A stretch of 64,000 nt of DNA from Arcicella rosea (GTDB lineage Bacteria > Bacteroidota > Bacteroidia > Cytophagales > Spirosomataceae). The DNA lies in assembly GCF_040543805.1 (NCBI RefSeq), contig NZ_JBEUMS010000010.1, positions 124,001-188,000 of the forward strand, in the 5' to 3' direction. The notes below the pieces were generated by a model that had not been told where the DNA came from, did no database searches, and saw only the letters and a program-made list of their open reading frames with translations. The translations under genes and the position numbers were made by a program. Below are positions 54,561 to 61,560 of the stretch, piece by piece. Each line of letters begins with the position of its first letter. The first letter of the stretch is position 1.

Positions 54561-55256
54561 CTATTTCAATAATTGAATAATATTTGTTCTAAATATTTTC
54601 CCAATTGGAATGATGTGTTCACCAATAAATATTCTATTGCCTTCTATGCTTTTAATATGTTTTGGAGCAACTGCGAATGATTTATGCACTTGTATCAAAA
54701 CATTTTTGGGCAACAATTCTAATAAAGTTGATATTTTTTCTCGAATGGTGATTGGTTCATTTGTAGTCACTATTTTGCTGTAATTTCCTGTAGCTTCAAT
54801 GTATTGGATTGTTTTAATTTCAACTTGAATGGACTTTTTATTACTTTGTAGAAAAATTCGATTTGAAATTTCATTGCTTTCTGATGGCTCAATAACTTTA
54901 GCCACAGTACTACTAAACGCTTTATTAATGGCTTTTAAAAAACGTTCAAAGCCAAATGGTTTTAGTAAATAATCCGAAATATTATGCTCGTAACCTTCAA
55001 GTGCATATTCTTTATAAGCTGTTGTTACAATTACTTTTGGTGGATGAGTTAAGGTTTTCAGAAATTCAAAACCTTTTAAGATAGGCATATTCAAATCTAA
55101 AAAAATCAAATCTACTTCATTTTTATTCAAGTATTCAAACGCTTCCAATGCGTCATAACAATTCTTCATCAACTGCATTTGTGGCAACAAATCACAATAG
55201 CCTTTGATAATGTCGTGAGCGATAGACTCGTCATCAATAATTAAATATTTAATCAT
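54561..55256 (-). CDS. LytTR-family response regulator
   Basis: 231 residues. Receiver: IDDES, phospho-Asp in LIFLDLNMPIL, TTAYKEYALEGYEHNISDYLLKP. LytTR domain: RIFLQSNKKSIQVEIKTIQYIEATGNYSKI and VLIQVHKSFAVAPKHIKSI. It works with the kinase whose 3' end overlaps its start by 4 bases. Confidence 0.93.
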   Translation of the reverse strand: MIKYLIIDDESIAHDIIKGYCDLLPQMQLMKNCYDALEAFEYLNKNEVDLIFLDLNMPILKGFEFLKTLTHPPKVIVTTAYKEYALEGYEHNISDYLLKPFGFERFLKAINKAFSSTVAKVIEPSESNEISNRIFLQSNKKSIQVEIKTIQYIEATGNYSKIVTTNEPITIREKISTLLELLPKNVLIQVHKSFAVAPKHIKSIEGNRIFIGEHIIPIGKIFRTNIIQLLK

Positions 55257-56071
55257 AATTGGTTTAAAATTAATTGTACTTTGTAAACATTTTCAGTAAT
55301 CGAAAATGACAATTTGTGTTTATTAGGATAAATCAATTCTAACCTTCGTTTTAAGTTTTTCAAACCGACTCCTGATTTATTTTCTTCATTATTAGAAATA
55401 CCAAAATTATTTTCAATCGTAAATCTTATCTCGTTTTTATCAGAAACAACATCGACTTTCACAAAAGCGTTTTCTCTCAAAGTCTCAACTCCGTGCTTAA
55501 AAGAATTTTCTAATAATATGATAAACAACAAAGGAACTACTTTGCAGTTTTCATCAATATCAGCGTTGAAATGAATCACTATATTCTTGTGATACCTCAT
55601 TTGATGCAGTTCAAAATAATTCTTTAAATAATCAATTTCTTCTTCTAATGTCACTATTTCTTTTTCGCCTTCATAGATACTATAACGCATCATATCAGAT
55701 AATTTAAGGATTAATTCTTGTGCTTTTTTAGTATCCTTAGCAACTAAACCATATAAATTATTAAGCGTATTAAAGAAAAAGTGAGGATTCACTTGGCTTT
55801 TCAAAAGCATTAATTCTGCTTTTGCTTTTTCGTTTTTTAGCTGGGCAATAGCAATTAGCTGTTTGGTAAACCAAAAAACACCAACGCCAAACAACAAAAT
55901 GTAATATGAAATAACAAGAATGGTGACTTTTGGATGATAGTTCCCTAAAAAGATAACGGATTTATTATCGGTGAAAATTACTTCAAATGCTGTAATAATT
56001 ATCGGGACAAGTGCTACTACAATAACTAGCGCAAGTACAAACAAATTCGTATTGTATTTTTTGAATATCAT
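55253..56071 (-). CDS. LytS-type sensor histidine kinase
   Basis: 272 residues with two membrane spans (about 9-30 and 50-70), the H-box QVNPHFFFNTLNNLYGL, LLENSFKHG and GVGLKNLKRRLELIYP. It is shorter than the kinase at 28496, which has four spans. It forms a co-translated pair with the response regulator. Confidence 0.92.
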   Translation of the reverse strand: MIFKKYNTNLFVLALVIVVALVPIIITAFEVIFTDNKSVIFLGNYHPKVTILVISYYILLFGVGVFWFTKQLIAIAQLKNEKAKAELMLLKSQVNPHFFFNTLNNLYGLVAKDTKKAQELILKLSDMMRYSIYEGEKEIVTLEEEIDYLKNYFELHQMRYHKNIVIHFNADIDENCKVVPLLFIILLENSFKHGVETLRENAFVKVDVVSDKNEIRFTIENNFGISNNEENKSGVGLKNLKRRLELIYPNKHKLSFSITENVYKVQLILNQL

Positions 56072-56275
56072 ATCGCAAAATTAAGGCAAATGTGTATCCC
56101 CTAAAATAAAGTTGACCAACAACTGATATACGGTGTTGAAATTTAACCAATCTATGATGAAATCACTTTATACACACTACAAGACTTTTTATAGTACTTA
56201 ATAATGTGTTTGTCACAATTATTTTAAAAGTGATAAAACCATATTTACGTTTGCTGAAACTTTTAATCAAAAAAA

Positions 56276-57448
56276 ATGAAAAAAAGAATTTTCAGGTACG
56301 TAAAGCATATAACTGCAACAATTTTAGTCCTCGGAACGGTAGGCATCTTATTTGGTTTATATCACGGGGCAAGTTTCCATTATGGAGATGACCCCAAAAT
56401 GATGAATTGGGATAAAGATGGACCTTATGTTTTCTATAAAAATGATAGTGTATTTAATATGAATTACATCAGGGGAAATCAAGATAATGGATTTTCTTTA
56501 GACCAAAAGGAGTACACCACAGCTACAGAAATCCCAGCTTTTTGTTATTTCTCACTTGATTCCACCCAGTTTGAATTTTCAATAAATACAGATATGAAAA
56601 CTCCAGTAAATACCTATCATGATAATAACAGGATTTTAGCAATTTCAGATATTGAAAGTGGTTTTAAAACTTTTCGTGATTTTCTTATCAGTAACAAGGT
56701 GATTGATAAAAACCTGAATTGGACTTTTGGAAAGGGTCATTTAGTGTTAGTGGGCGATTTTGTAGATAGAGATTTTTCAACAACCCAAGTACTTTGGTTT
56801 ATTTATAAATTGGGACAAGATGCCGTAAAACATGGCGGTTTGGTTCATTTTATTTTGGGAAATCACGAATTGAAAAATATGCAGGGAAATTATGAAACGG
56901 CATCTCAAAAATACTTTCATGTGGCAGCAATTTTAGGAAAGCAACAAGACCAATTATACGATTCAAATTCTTTTATTGGGAAATGGATGGCAAGTAAAAA
57001 TACCATTGAACGTATTAACGGAATACTTTTTACGCACGGAGGATTACACCCAGATTTAGTAAAATATCATGTAACCTTAGATGAAATCAATAAAATTGTA
57101 AGGAAGCATTATTACAAACCTTATTATCCAAAATCAGAGAAAAACTTAACACAATTGTTGATTTCCACCCATACAGGAATTTCTTGGTATAGAGGTTATT
57201 TCAAAGATGATTTGACACAAGAAGAGGTAGAACGTGGTTTGAATAAGTTTAAAGCGAAGTCAATTGTGGTTGGACATACACTTCAGTCTAAAGTCAACCG
57301 ACAGTACAAGGGTAAAGTAATAGGCATTGATGTGAAACACCCGAAAGATTACCATAAAAACTTTCCGAACACTCAATCAGAAGGTTTACTCATTGAAGGG
57401 AATAAATATTACAGAGTTTTTCATAACGGAGAAAAAGAAGAAATATAG
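56276..57448 (+). CDS. Membrane-anchored metallophosphoesterase
   Basis: 390 residues; one N-terminal anchor (about 10-32, HITATILVLGTVGILFGLYH) keeps the enzyme outside the inner membrane. Metal-binding motifs: GDFVDRD, ILGNHELKNM, FTHGGLHPDL and VVGHTLQSKV, those of the calcineurin-like fold. The first motif, normally D-x-H, reads SDIESGF here, with Glu for His. It may act on a protein phosphate or nucleotide; no partner is apparent. Confidence 0.88.
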   Translation: MKKRIFRYVKHITATILVLGTVGILFGLYHGASFHYGDDPKMMNWDKDGPYVFYKNDSVFNMNYIRGNQDNGFSLDQKEYTTATEIPAFCYFSLDSTQFEFSINTDMKTPVNTYHDNNRILAISDIESGFKTFRDFLISNKVIDKNLNWTFGKGHLVLVGDFVDRDFSTTQVLWFIYKLGQDAVKHGGLVHFILGNHELKNMQGNYETASQKYFHVAAILGKQQDQLYDSNSFIGKWMASKNTIERINGILFTHGGLHPDLVKYHVTLDEINKIVRKHYYKPYYPKSEKNLTQLLISTHTGISWYRGYFKDDLTQEEVERGLNKFKAKSIVVGHTLQSKVNRQYKGKVIGIDVKHPKDYHKNFPNTQSEGLLIEGNKYYRVFHNGEKEEI

Positions 57449-57544
57449 CGTGAACATCTGTATGTTACAGAACTCAATGAAGCCCTTAGACCTGTTAAAC
57501 CTTAAATGTATTATCTTTATTAGCTTCAGATACAACCCTCGTTA

Positions 57545-57567
57545 GTCTAAGTGTTTTTCACTTAGAC
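57545..57567. terminator. Probable terminator of the phosphoesterase gene
   Basis: Perfect 9-base stem GTCTAAGTG-TTTTT-CACTTAGAC about 97 bases after the stop, without a long T run. Confidence 0.45.
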
Positions 57568-57658
57568 ACATCAATAAATACTTATCAGAAGTATTTTGGC
57601 ACATATTTTCGTCTTTATTGGTTCACTAACAATACGTACACTTATCATTATTTGTGAA

Positions 57659-57812
57659 TTTCCTAAGACCTAAAACAATGAAGAGCCTCACGCTCGAAAG
57701 GGCTTATTGAATATATTAAAATGTATTAAGGTTAAAGGAATATTTATCCCTGATACATTGTACGAGCTTGACGCTCTTTAACATTTTGAGTCGTAGGAAA
57801 CAACCTACGACT
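57659..57812. repeat. Dispersed repeat R2, copy next to the SLATT gene
   Basis: Same block as 54387-54540, here with the complete hairpin GTCGTAGG-AAACAA-CCTACGAC (57791-57812). It sits 107 bases from the SLATT stop codon, again between convergent genes. Confidence 0.8.
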
Positions 57813-57918
57813 AGTTTGAGAAACTACCGAAGCCAACCGCTAACCCAAGTTAAGTTCAACATCGCCTTCATATTTTAGCTTGCAGCTATCACGAAAGCTT
57901 AATTATTGGCGGTAATTA

Positions 57919-58428
57919 TTATTTATTGTCTGGTATAAAATTTAATTCTTTAGGATATTTATTAAATGACTTCACTTTGTCCTTTGCTTTTTTGTAATAA
58001 CACTCGTTGACATATAATGTATTCAATGTGTTCCATTTACTTTTAATCTCTTTTGTTTTTATTTCCAATTCAGGATTTTGAGGGTCAGAAGCTAGTAAAT
58101 ATAATGGCTCTATATCGTGTCTGATTTTCTCATATTCTAACCCAAGTTTCCTATGCGTTTCTGATTTTTCTCCAGGTTTAATGAATGCTTGATAACCAGC
58201 TAATATTGCAACAATGAATGCTATTAAAGGCAAAATGTATTCTTTCACCCAAGGATAATTAATAAATGGAAATCTATATGTAAAGGCAACTATATTAGTT
58301 AAAACAAATGATGATATTCCAATATATTTTTCAAGTTTTGTATAAAAAAGAGATTGGAAGCAATGTGCATATTCGAGTTGGTGAATTTTTCTCATCCAAT
58401 CCAATAAAAGAAGTTCTGATTTGTTCAT
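57919..58428 (-). CDS. SLATT-domain two-helix membrane protein
   Basis: 169 residues. Two membrane helices (about 35-52 and 63-83) are framed by a soluble N-terminal helix and a long C-terminal helix: ETHRKLGLEYEKIRHDIE (about 90-107). This is the pattern of the SLATT effector family, proposed to make pores or channels in conflict systems next to nucleotide-sensing proteins. Its ATG overlaps the stop of the upstream gene by 4 bases (ATGA), so the two proteins are translationally coupled. No nucleotide cyclase gene is near. Confidence 0.78.
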   Translation of the reverse strand: MNKSELLLLDWMRKIHQLEYAHCFQSLFYTKLEKYIGISSFVLTNIVAFTYRFPFINYPWVKEYILPLIAFIVAILAGYQAFIKPGEKSETHRKLGLEYEKIRHDIEPLYLLASDPQNPELEIKTKEIKSKWNTLNTLYVNECYYKKAKDKVKSFNKYPKELNFIPDNK

Positions 58429-59330
58429 AATTGGGTATCTATTTTATCAAGCAGGTAAATAGGTGAAATATTCATCTTTCTGTTTATCTCAGATTCAACA
58501 ATATCTTTTGGACCAATTACAAAAGATTCTCCTAAGCCGTCTTTTCCTGTAAAAGAAAAAAATGTTGCTGACGAATTAGGTGAATTTACATGACCTGATT
58601 GATGTAATTTGCTAGGTTCAATTTCATAGTATCCTTTAGCAAAATGAGTTTCCTCACTCGTTTTAAAAAGTCTAGCATTAATATTTTTGTTCACAGCTTT
58701 AGATGTATGCTGATTAACTTCATTTAAGGACTTGTTGTACTGAACTTCAAAGAAAGAATGTGTCGTGTCACCTGAATCTGTTTCATATTCATATCTATCA
58801 TTCTGCACTTTACCTGTAATAATCCAGCTTTTTGTGAAAAAAGTGTGGGAATGAATTGAGAAGTCTTTACATTTCTTCAAGTCCATATATTCTTCAAGTG
58901 AATCATCCCAAATATGAAGTCTTATGAAATCAAAATTTATAAGCGAAGCATCTTGTTTATATAATGGTATTGATAGAAAGCCTTGAGAACCAATTGAAGA
59001 TATAGTAAGTTCCGCAGGGATAATTCTAATTGATTTTGAAATCAATTTCCAAACTTCATTTGTGTCTAGTTGCTTTTTGTTCTCTCTACAAAAAATAATT
59101 TCCTTAACACCTACTAGCCTATAAATAAATGAGCTAAAGTAATTATCCGAAGTCTCGTCTGCAAAATCAATTAATTCCTTTGTCGGTTTTGTGCTAAAGT
59201 CATTGAATAGCAAAGTCTTGATATCGTCTAAAGCTATAATCTTGCTTAAAAATCCCGTGGCATAAGATTTTACAATCGGATTATAAGAATCGCAGAAGTC
59301 AGTGATGTTTATTATTTGATTATGGGGCAT
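58425..59330 (-). CDS. Cupin-like protein coupled to the SLATT gene, unknown function
   Basis: 301 residues. No family is firmly recognised. The first ~110 residues are helical. The rest is beta-rich with a cupin-like pattern: FSIHSHTFFTKSWIITGKVQ (His160, His162), then GYYEIEPSKLHQSGHVNS (His243, His247) and SSATFFSFTGKDG. Paired HxH and later His suggest a metal or ligand site in a double-stranded beta-helix. Four-base overlap with the SLATT gene marks it as the likely sensor or regulator of that membrane effector. The fold call is inference. Its start is 21 bases from repeat R1. Confidence 0.6.
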   Translation of the reverse strand: MPHNQIINITDFCDSYNPIVKSYATGFLSKIIALDDIKTLLFNDFSTKPTKELIDFADETSDNYFSSFIYRLVGVKEIIFCRENKKQLDTNEVWKLISKSIRIIPAELTISSIGSQGFLSIPLYKQDASLINFDFIRLHIWDDSLEEYMDLKKCKDFSIHSHTFFTKSWIITGKVQNDRYEYETDSGDTTHSFFEVQYNKSLNEVNQHTSKAVNKNINARLFKTSEETHFAKGYYEIEPSKLHQSGHVNSPNSSATFFSFTGKDGLGESFVIGPKDIVESEINRKMNISPIYLLDKIDTQL

Positions 59331-59351
59331 TCTTAAGTCTGTTTATAATTA

Positions 59352-59422
59352 CCACTAATGATGGTATTGACGCATGTTTTTTAACAATTTATCCCACGTA
59401 TTGCGTACAACTCACTAATATG
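59352..59422. repeat. Dispersed repeat R1, 5' part
   Basis: CCACTAATGATGGTATTGAC ... TTGCGTACAACTC matches 47107-47176; it lies just before the cupin-like gene, in the same place the R1 copy holds before the AraC gene. Confidence 0.8.
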
Positions 59423-59488
59423 TGAAGGTTTTGTAGTACTTTTTGTATTGTTAGTGCCAGTCTTTATAATTCCTGACAATTCTACAAA

Positions 59489-59722
59489 TTAAAAGTCAAC
59501 ATCTACTAATTCGCTAACCTTTACTTTCAGGGCATCCGCAATCTTTTTAACCATACTAATGGAAGAATTATTCTCAGCTCTCTCAATTCTACCTATTTGG
59601 CGTGTATCAAGGCCAGATAGCTCTGAGAGTTTTTCTTGAGATATACCCAAGCCCTCTCTTAAGGTAACAATTCTTTTACCTACCTTCTCTAAATATCTTT
59701 GATCTCTATATTGCTTTGTCAT
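59489..59722 (-). CDS. XRE-family helix-turn-helix regulator
   Basis: 77 residues, only the HTH_3 domain: VTLREGLGISQEKLSELSGL then DTRQIGRIERAENNSSISMV, KIADALKVKVSEL. It is likely a dimeric repressor or antitoxin-like regulator. It lies 158 bases upstream of the cupin-like/SLATT operon on the same strand and may control it, though repeat R1 lies in between. Confidence 0.9.
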   Translation of the reverse strand: MTKQYRDQRYLEKVGKRIVTLREGLGISQEKLSELSGLDTRQIGRIERAENNSSISMVKKIADALKVKVSELVDVDF

Positions 59723-59904
59723 TAAGCAAACTTGAGTATAATAAAGAAAAAATATTAGGACAAATATGTCCTAATATAAATATTTTTACATATATTTGAT
59801 TGATTTTAGTCATTGAAATAAGGTCTCGTTAGCAAATTCCGACAATTTGATTCTCAACCGAGACAGTAGATTGATGTCCGTGTGACTACTTTTGCGTAAT
59901 TTTG

Positions 59905-59998
59905 GCAATGTAGCACATGGGCTACTGCTGTATTAGTCTTGAGAAGGCGTCGGAACCTTGCTAAACTGTAGAGCGTAGTCATGTGCTACATTGCTTTT
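59905..59998. other. Long-range hairpin, possible small RNA or mobile-element end
   Basis: GCAATGTAGCACATG (59905-59919) is perfectly inverted at 59980-59994 (CATGTGCTACATTGC), closing a 60-base interior with further partial pairing (GGCTAC with GTAG) and followed by TTTTT. It looks like a structured transcript with a terminator tail or an element boundary. Confidence 0.5.
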
Positions 59999-60038
59999 TA
60001 TAGCCTTCTGCAAGAGACTCGTAAAATAGGTGCGAGTT

Positions 60039-60146
60039 ATGAAACATTTCTTTTTTTATCCCAATCATGTTAAGGCCGTATTCGGCCTTGATGTCAGCGC
60101 ATGCCCTAAACAGCGCTACAAGAACATCATCAAAGCACCTGTATAA
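60039..60146 (+). CDS. Possible 35-residue peptide
   Basis: ATG at 60039 to TAA at 60144: MKHFFFYPNHVKAVFGLDVS, then ACPKQRYKNIIKAPV. Codons look protein-like and it precedes the thioredoxin gene by 51 bases, so it could be a leader peptide or a gene fragment. A hairpin AAGGCCG-TATT-CGGCCTT (60072-60089) lies inside it. Evidence is thin. Confidence 0.25.
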   Translation: MKHFFFYPNHVKAVFGLDVSACPKQRYKNIIKAPV

Positions 60147-60197
60147 GGTCACGCTATTGTTTTAATGTTTTAATACATTCATCTAAATAAAAAACCC

Positions 60198-61547
60198 ATG
60201 AACGCAAAAACCTGCGTAAGGGCATTGCTATGCCTTTACTTTTACATATCTGTACATTATCTAACCGCTCAGGCTCTTAAGGTGGGAGACAATATCCCAC
60301 CTGAGCTTTGGAACTTGTCCCTAAAAGTGGCTAACCACCCCCAAGGCAAACAAAGCCTGACCCTGAGCGAGTATAAGAATAAACTAATCATCCTAGACTT
60401 CTGGGCTACTTGGTGTGCTCCCTGTATTAAATCACTCAGTAAACTGGATAGCCTTCAGCGGAAGTTTGGCTCGGAAATAGTCGTTATCCCCATCACCAAT
60501 GAAACTGCTGGCAAAGTGCTTCCTTTGTTCAACAAGCGAGGCTGGCGGCTTCCTAGCGTGCTGGAAGACACCATGGTAAGACAATACTTTCCTTACTACG
60601 GTCTCCCCCACCAAGTATGGATTAGGAATGGAGTATTTTTTGGTGAGTCTGCTTCCTCTGCTTATGCCAATGTCACCAATATTAACCGTGCTTTAAAAGG
60701 AGACAATTTCGTCCTTTCTCATACCACTCCTCCCGTTAGCTTTGATTTTAATCTTCCTTTGTTCTATAATGGTAACGGAGGTACTTTGGAGCATCCCCGC
60801 ATGAGGTCTGTCTTTTCTAAACGCATCAATGTGGATGTGGGAGGAATTCGCCTAGGTAAAAACAGCATCATGCTATACAATGCTTATTTTATCACCCTCA
60901 TCTATGAGATGTACAGTGCCTACATCCCCTTTGTTGGTAGAACTAACCGCTTTGTCTGGGAAGTAAGTGACTCGCTTAAACATGAGTTGCTAGGCACCTA
61001 CCGAAAGGAAACGGGTATTTACGAGCAAGACAAAGACTACCAACGATGGCAGAACCAATACATGTATTGTTATGAGTTAAGCTTGGATACTTCGCTAAAC
61101 ATTTCCCGCAAAGCACTTCGAGAGTTTATGAGTGATGATATTAACCGCTATCTAACACTGGAAAAAGGCGTGAAGACCGTCGTAGAGAAAAGAACAATAC
61201 CCTGTTATGCTATTGTTCGGCTGGAACATGCCTCTACCTTGCCTTCCCTGAAGGTTGATGTTGCTAATGTTGAATCTGCTGAATCTAGTAATGCTGATTT
61301 CTTCACACTCAATAATCAATCCATAAGACGTTTAACCAGCTACGTTAGTGCGGTCTTATCAAGCCAGCCTTACCCTGTCTTGGATAGGATTATTTCGGAC
61401 ACTAAGGTCTCCATTCAGCTGGATAAAAAGCATCTTACCATTCCCACGATTAAAAGAGCCCTCAACAAAATCGGTTTTGATTTGGCACTGACAGCACAGG
61501 AAATGGATGTAATCGTTGTAAAATATGCTAATACTTCAAACCATTAA
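60198..61547 (+). CDS. TlpA-like thioredoxin fold protein with extra C-terminal domain
   Basis: 449 residues, signal peptide (about 1-25). The thioredoxin fold (about 28-160) has the redox motif WATWCAPC (Cys73, Cys76) and cis-Pro region YGLPHQVWI. The rest (about 200-449) is an additional domain ending with YPVLDRIISDTKVSIQLDKK and MDVIVVKYANT, which recalls the DUF3738/TIGR03435 family. In Sphingobacteria-like genomes such genes precede SusC-like receptors, as here 13 bases later. Proposed role is disulfide reduction in the periplasm. GC is higher than in the preceding 50 kb. Confidence 0.8.
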   Translation: MNAKTCVRALLCLYFYISVHYLTAQALKVGDNIPPELWNLSLKVANHPQGKQSLTLSEYKNKLIILDFWATWCAPCIKSLSKLDSLQRKFGSEIVVIPITNETAGKVLPLFNKRGWRLPSVLEDTMVRQYFPYYGLPHQVWIRNGVFFGESASSAYANVTNINRALKGDNFVLSHTTPPVSFDFNLPLFYNGNGGTLEHPRMRSVFSKRINVDVGGIRLGKNSIMLYNAYFITLIYEMYSAYIPFVGRTNRFVWEVSDSLKHELLGTYRKETGIYEQDKDYQRWQNQYMYCYELSLDTSLNISRKALREFMSDDINRYLTLEKGVKTVVEKRTIPCYAIVRLEHASTLPSLKVDVANVESAESSNADFFTLNNQSIRRLTSYVSAVLSSQPYPVLDRIISDTKVSIQLDKKHLTIPTIKRALNKIGFDLALTAQEMDVIVVKYANTSNH

Positions 61548-61560
61548 ACCCCTAAACAAC

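Larger units (their letters stand above)
57449..57918. other. Intergenic with hairpins and R2 copy
   Basis: 470 bases between convergent genes. It contains GTCTAAGTG/CACTTAGAC (57545-57567), AAATACTT/AAGTATTT (57574-57594) and R2 (57659-57812). No gene found. Confidence 0.65.
59723..60197. other. Intergenic with strong stem-loops
   Basis: 475 bases. It holds GTCTCG/CGAGAC near 59824-59864, the long hairpin 59905-59994, ACTCG/CGAGT near 60016-60036, and a 35-codon frame. It marks the change to higher GC content. Confidence 0.6.

Noticed and set aside
45297..59722. Integron gene-cassette array
   Set aside because: Many small single genes with repeated spacers recall one, but no integrase gene is seen, the genes face both ways, and the repeats lack clear RYYYAAC...GTTRRRY ends. 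The inverted pair at 49471/49513 is not enough.
59823..59865. Possible tRNA from the GTCTCG/CGAGAC stem
   Set aside because: No anticodon or T arm can be drawn and there is no CCA context.
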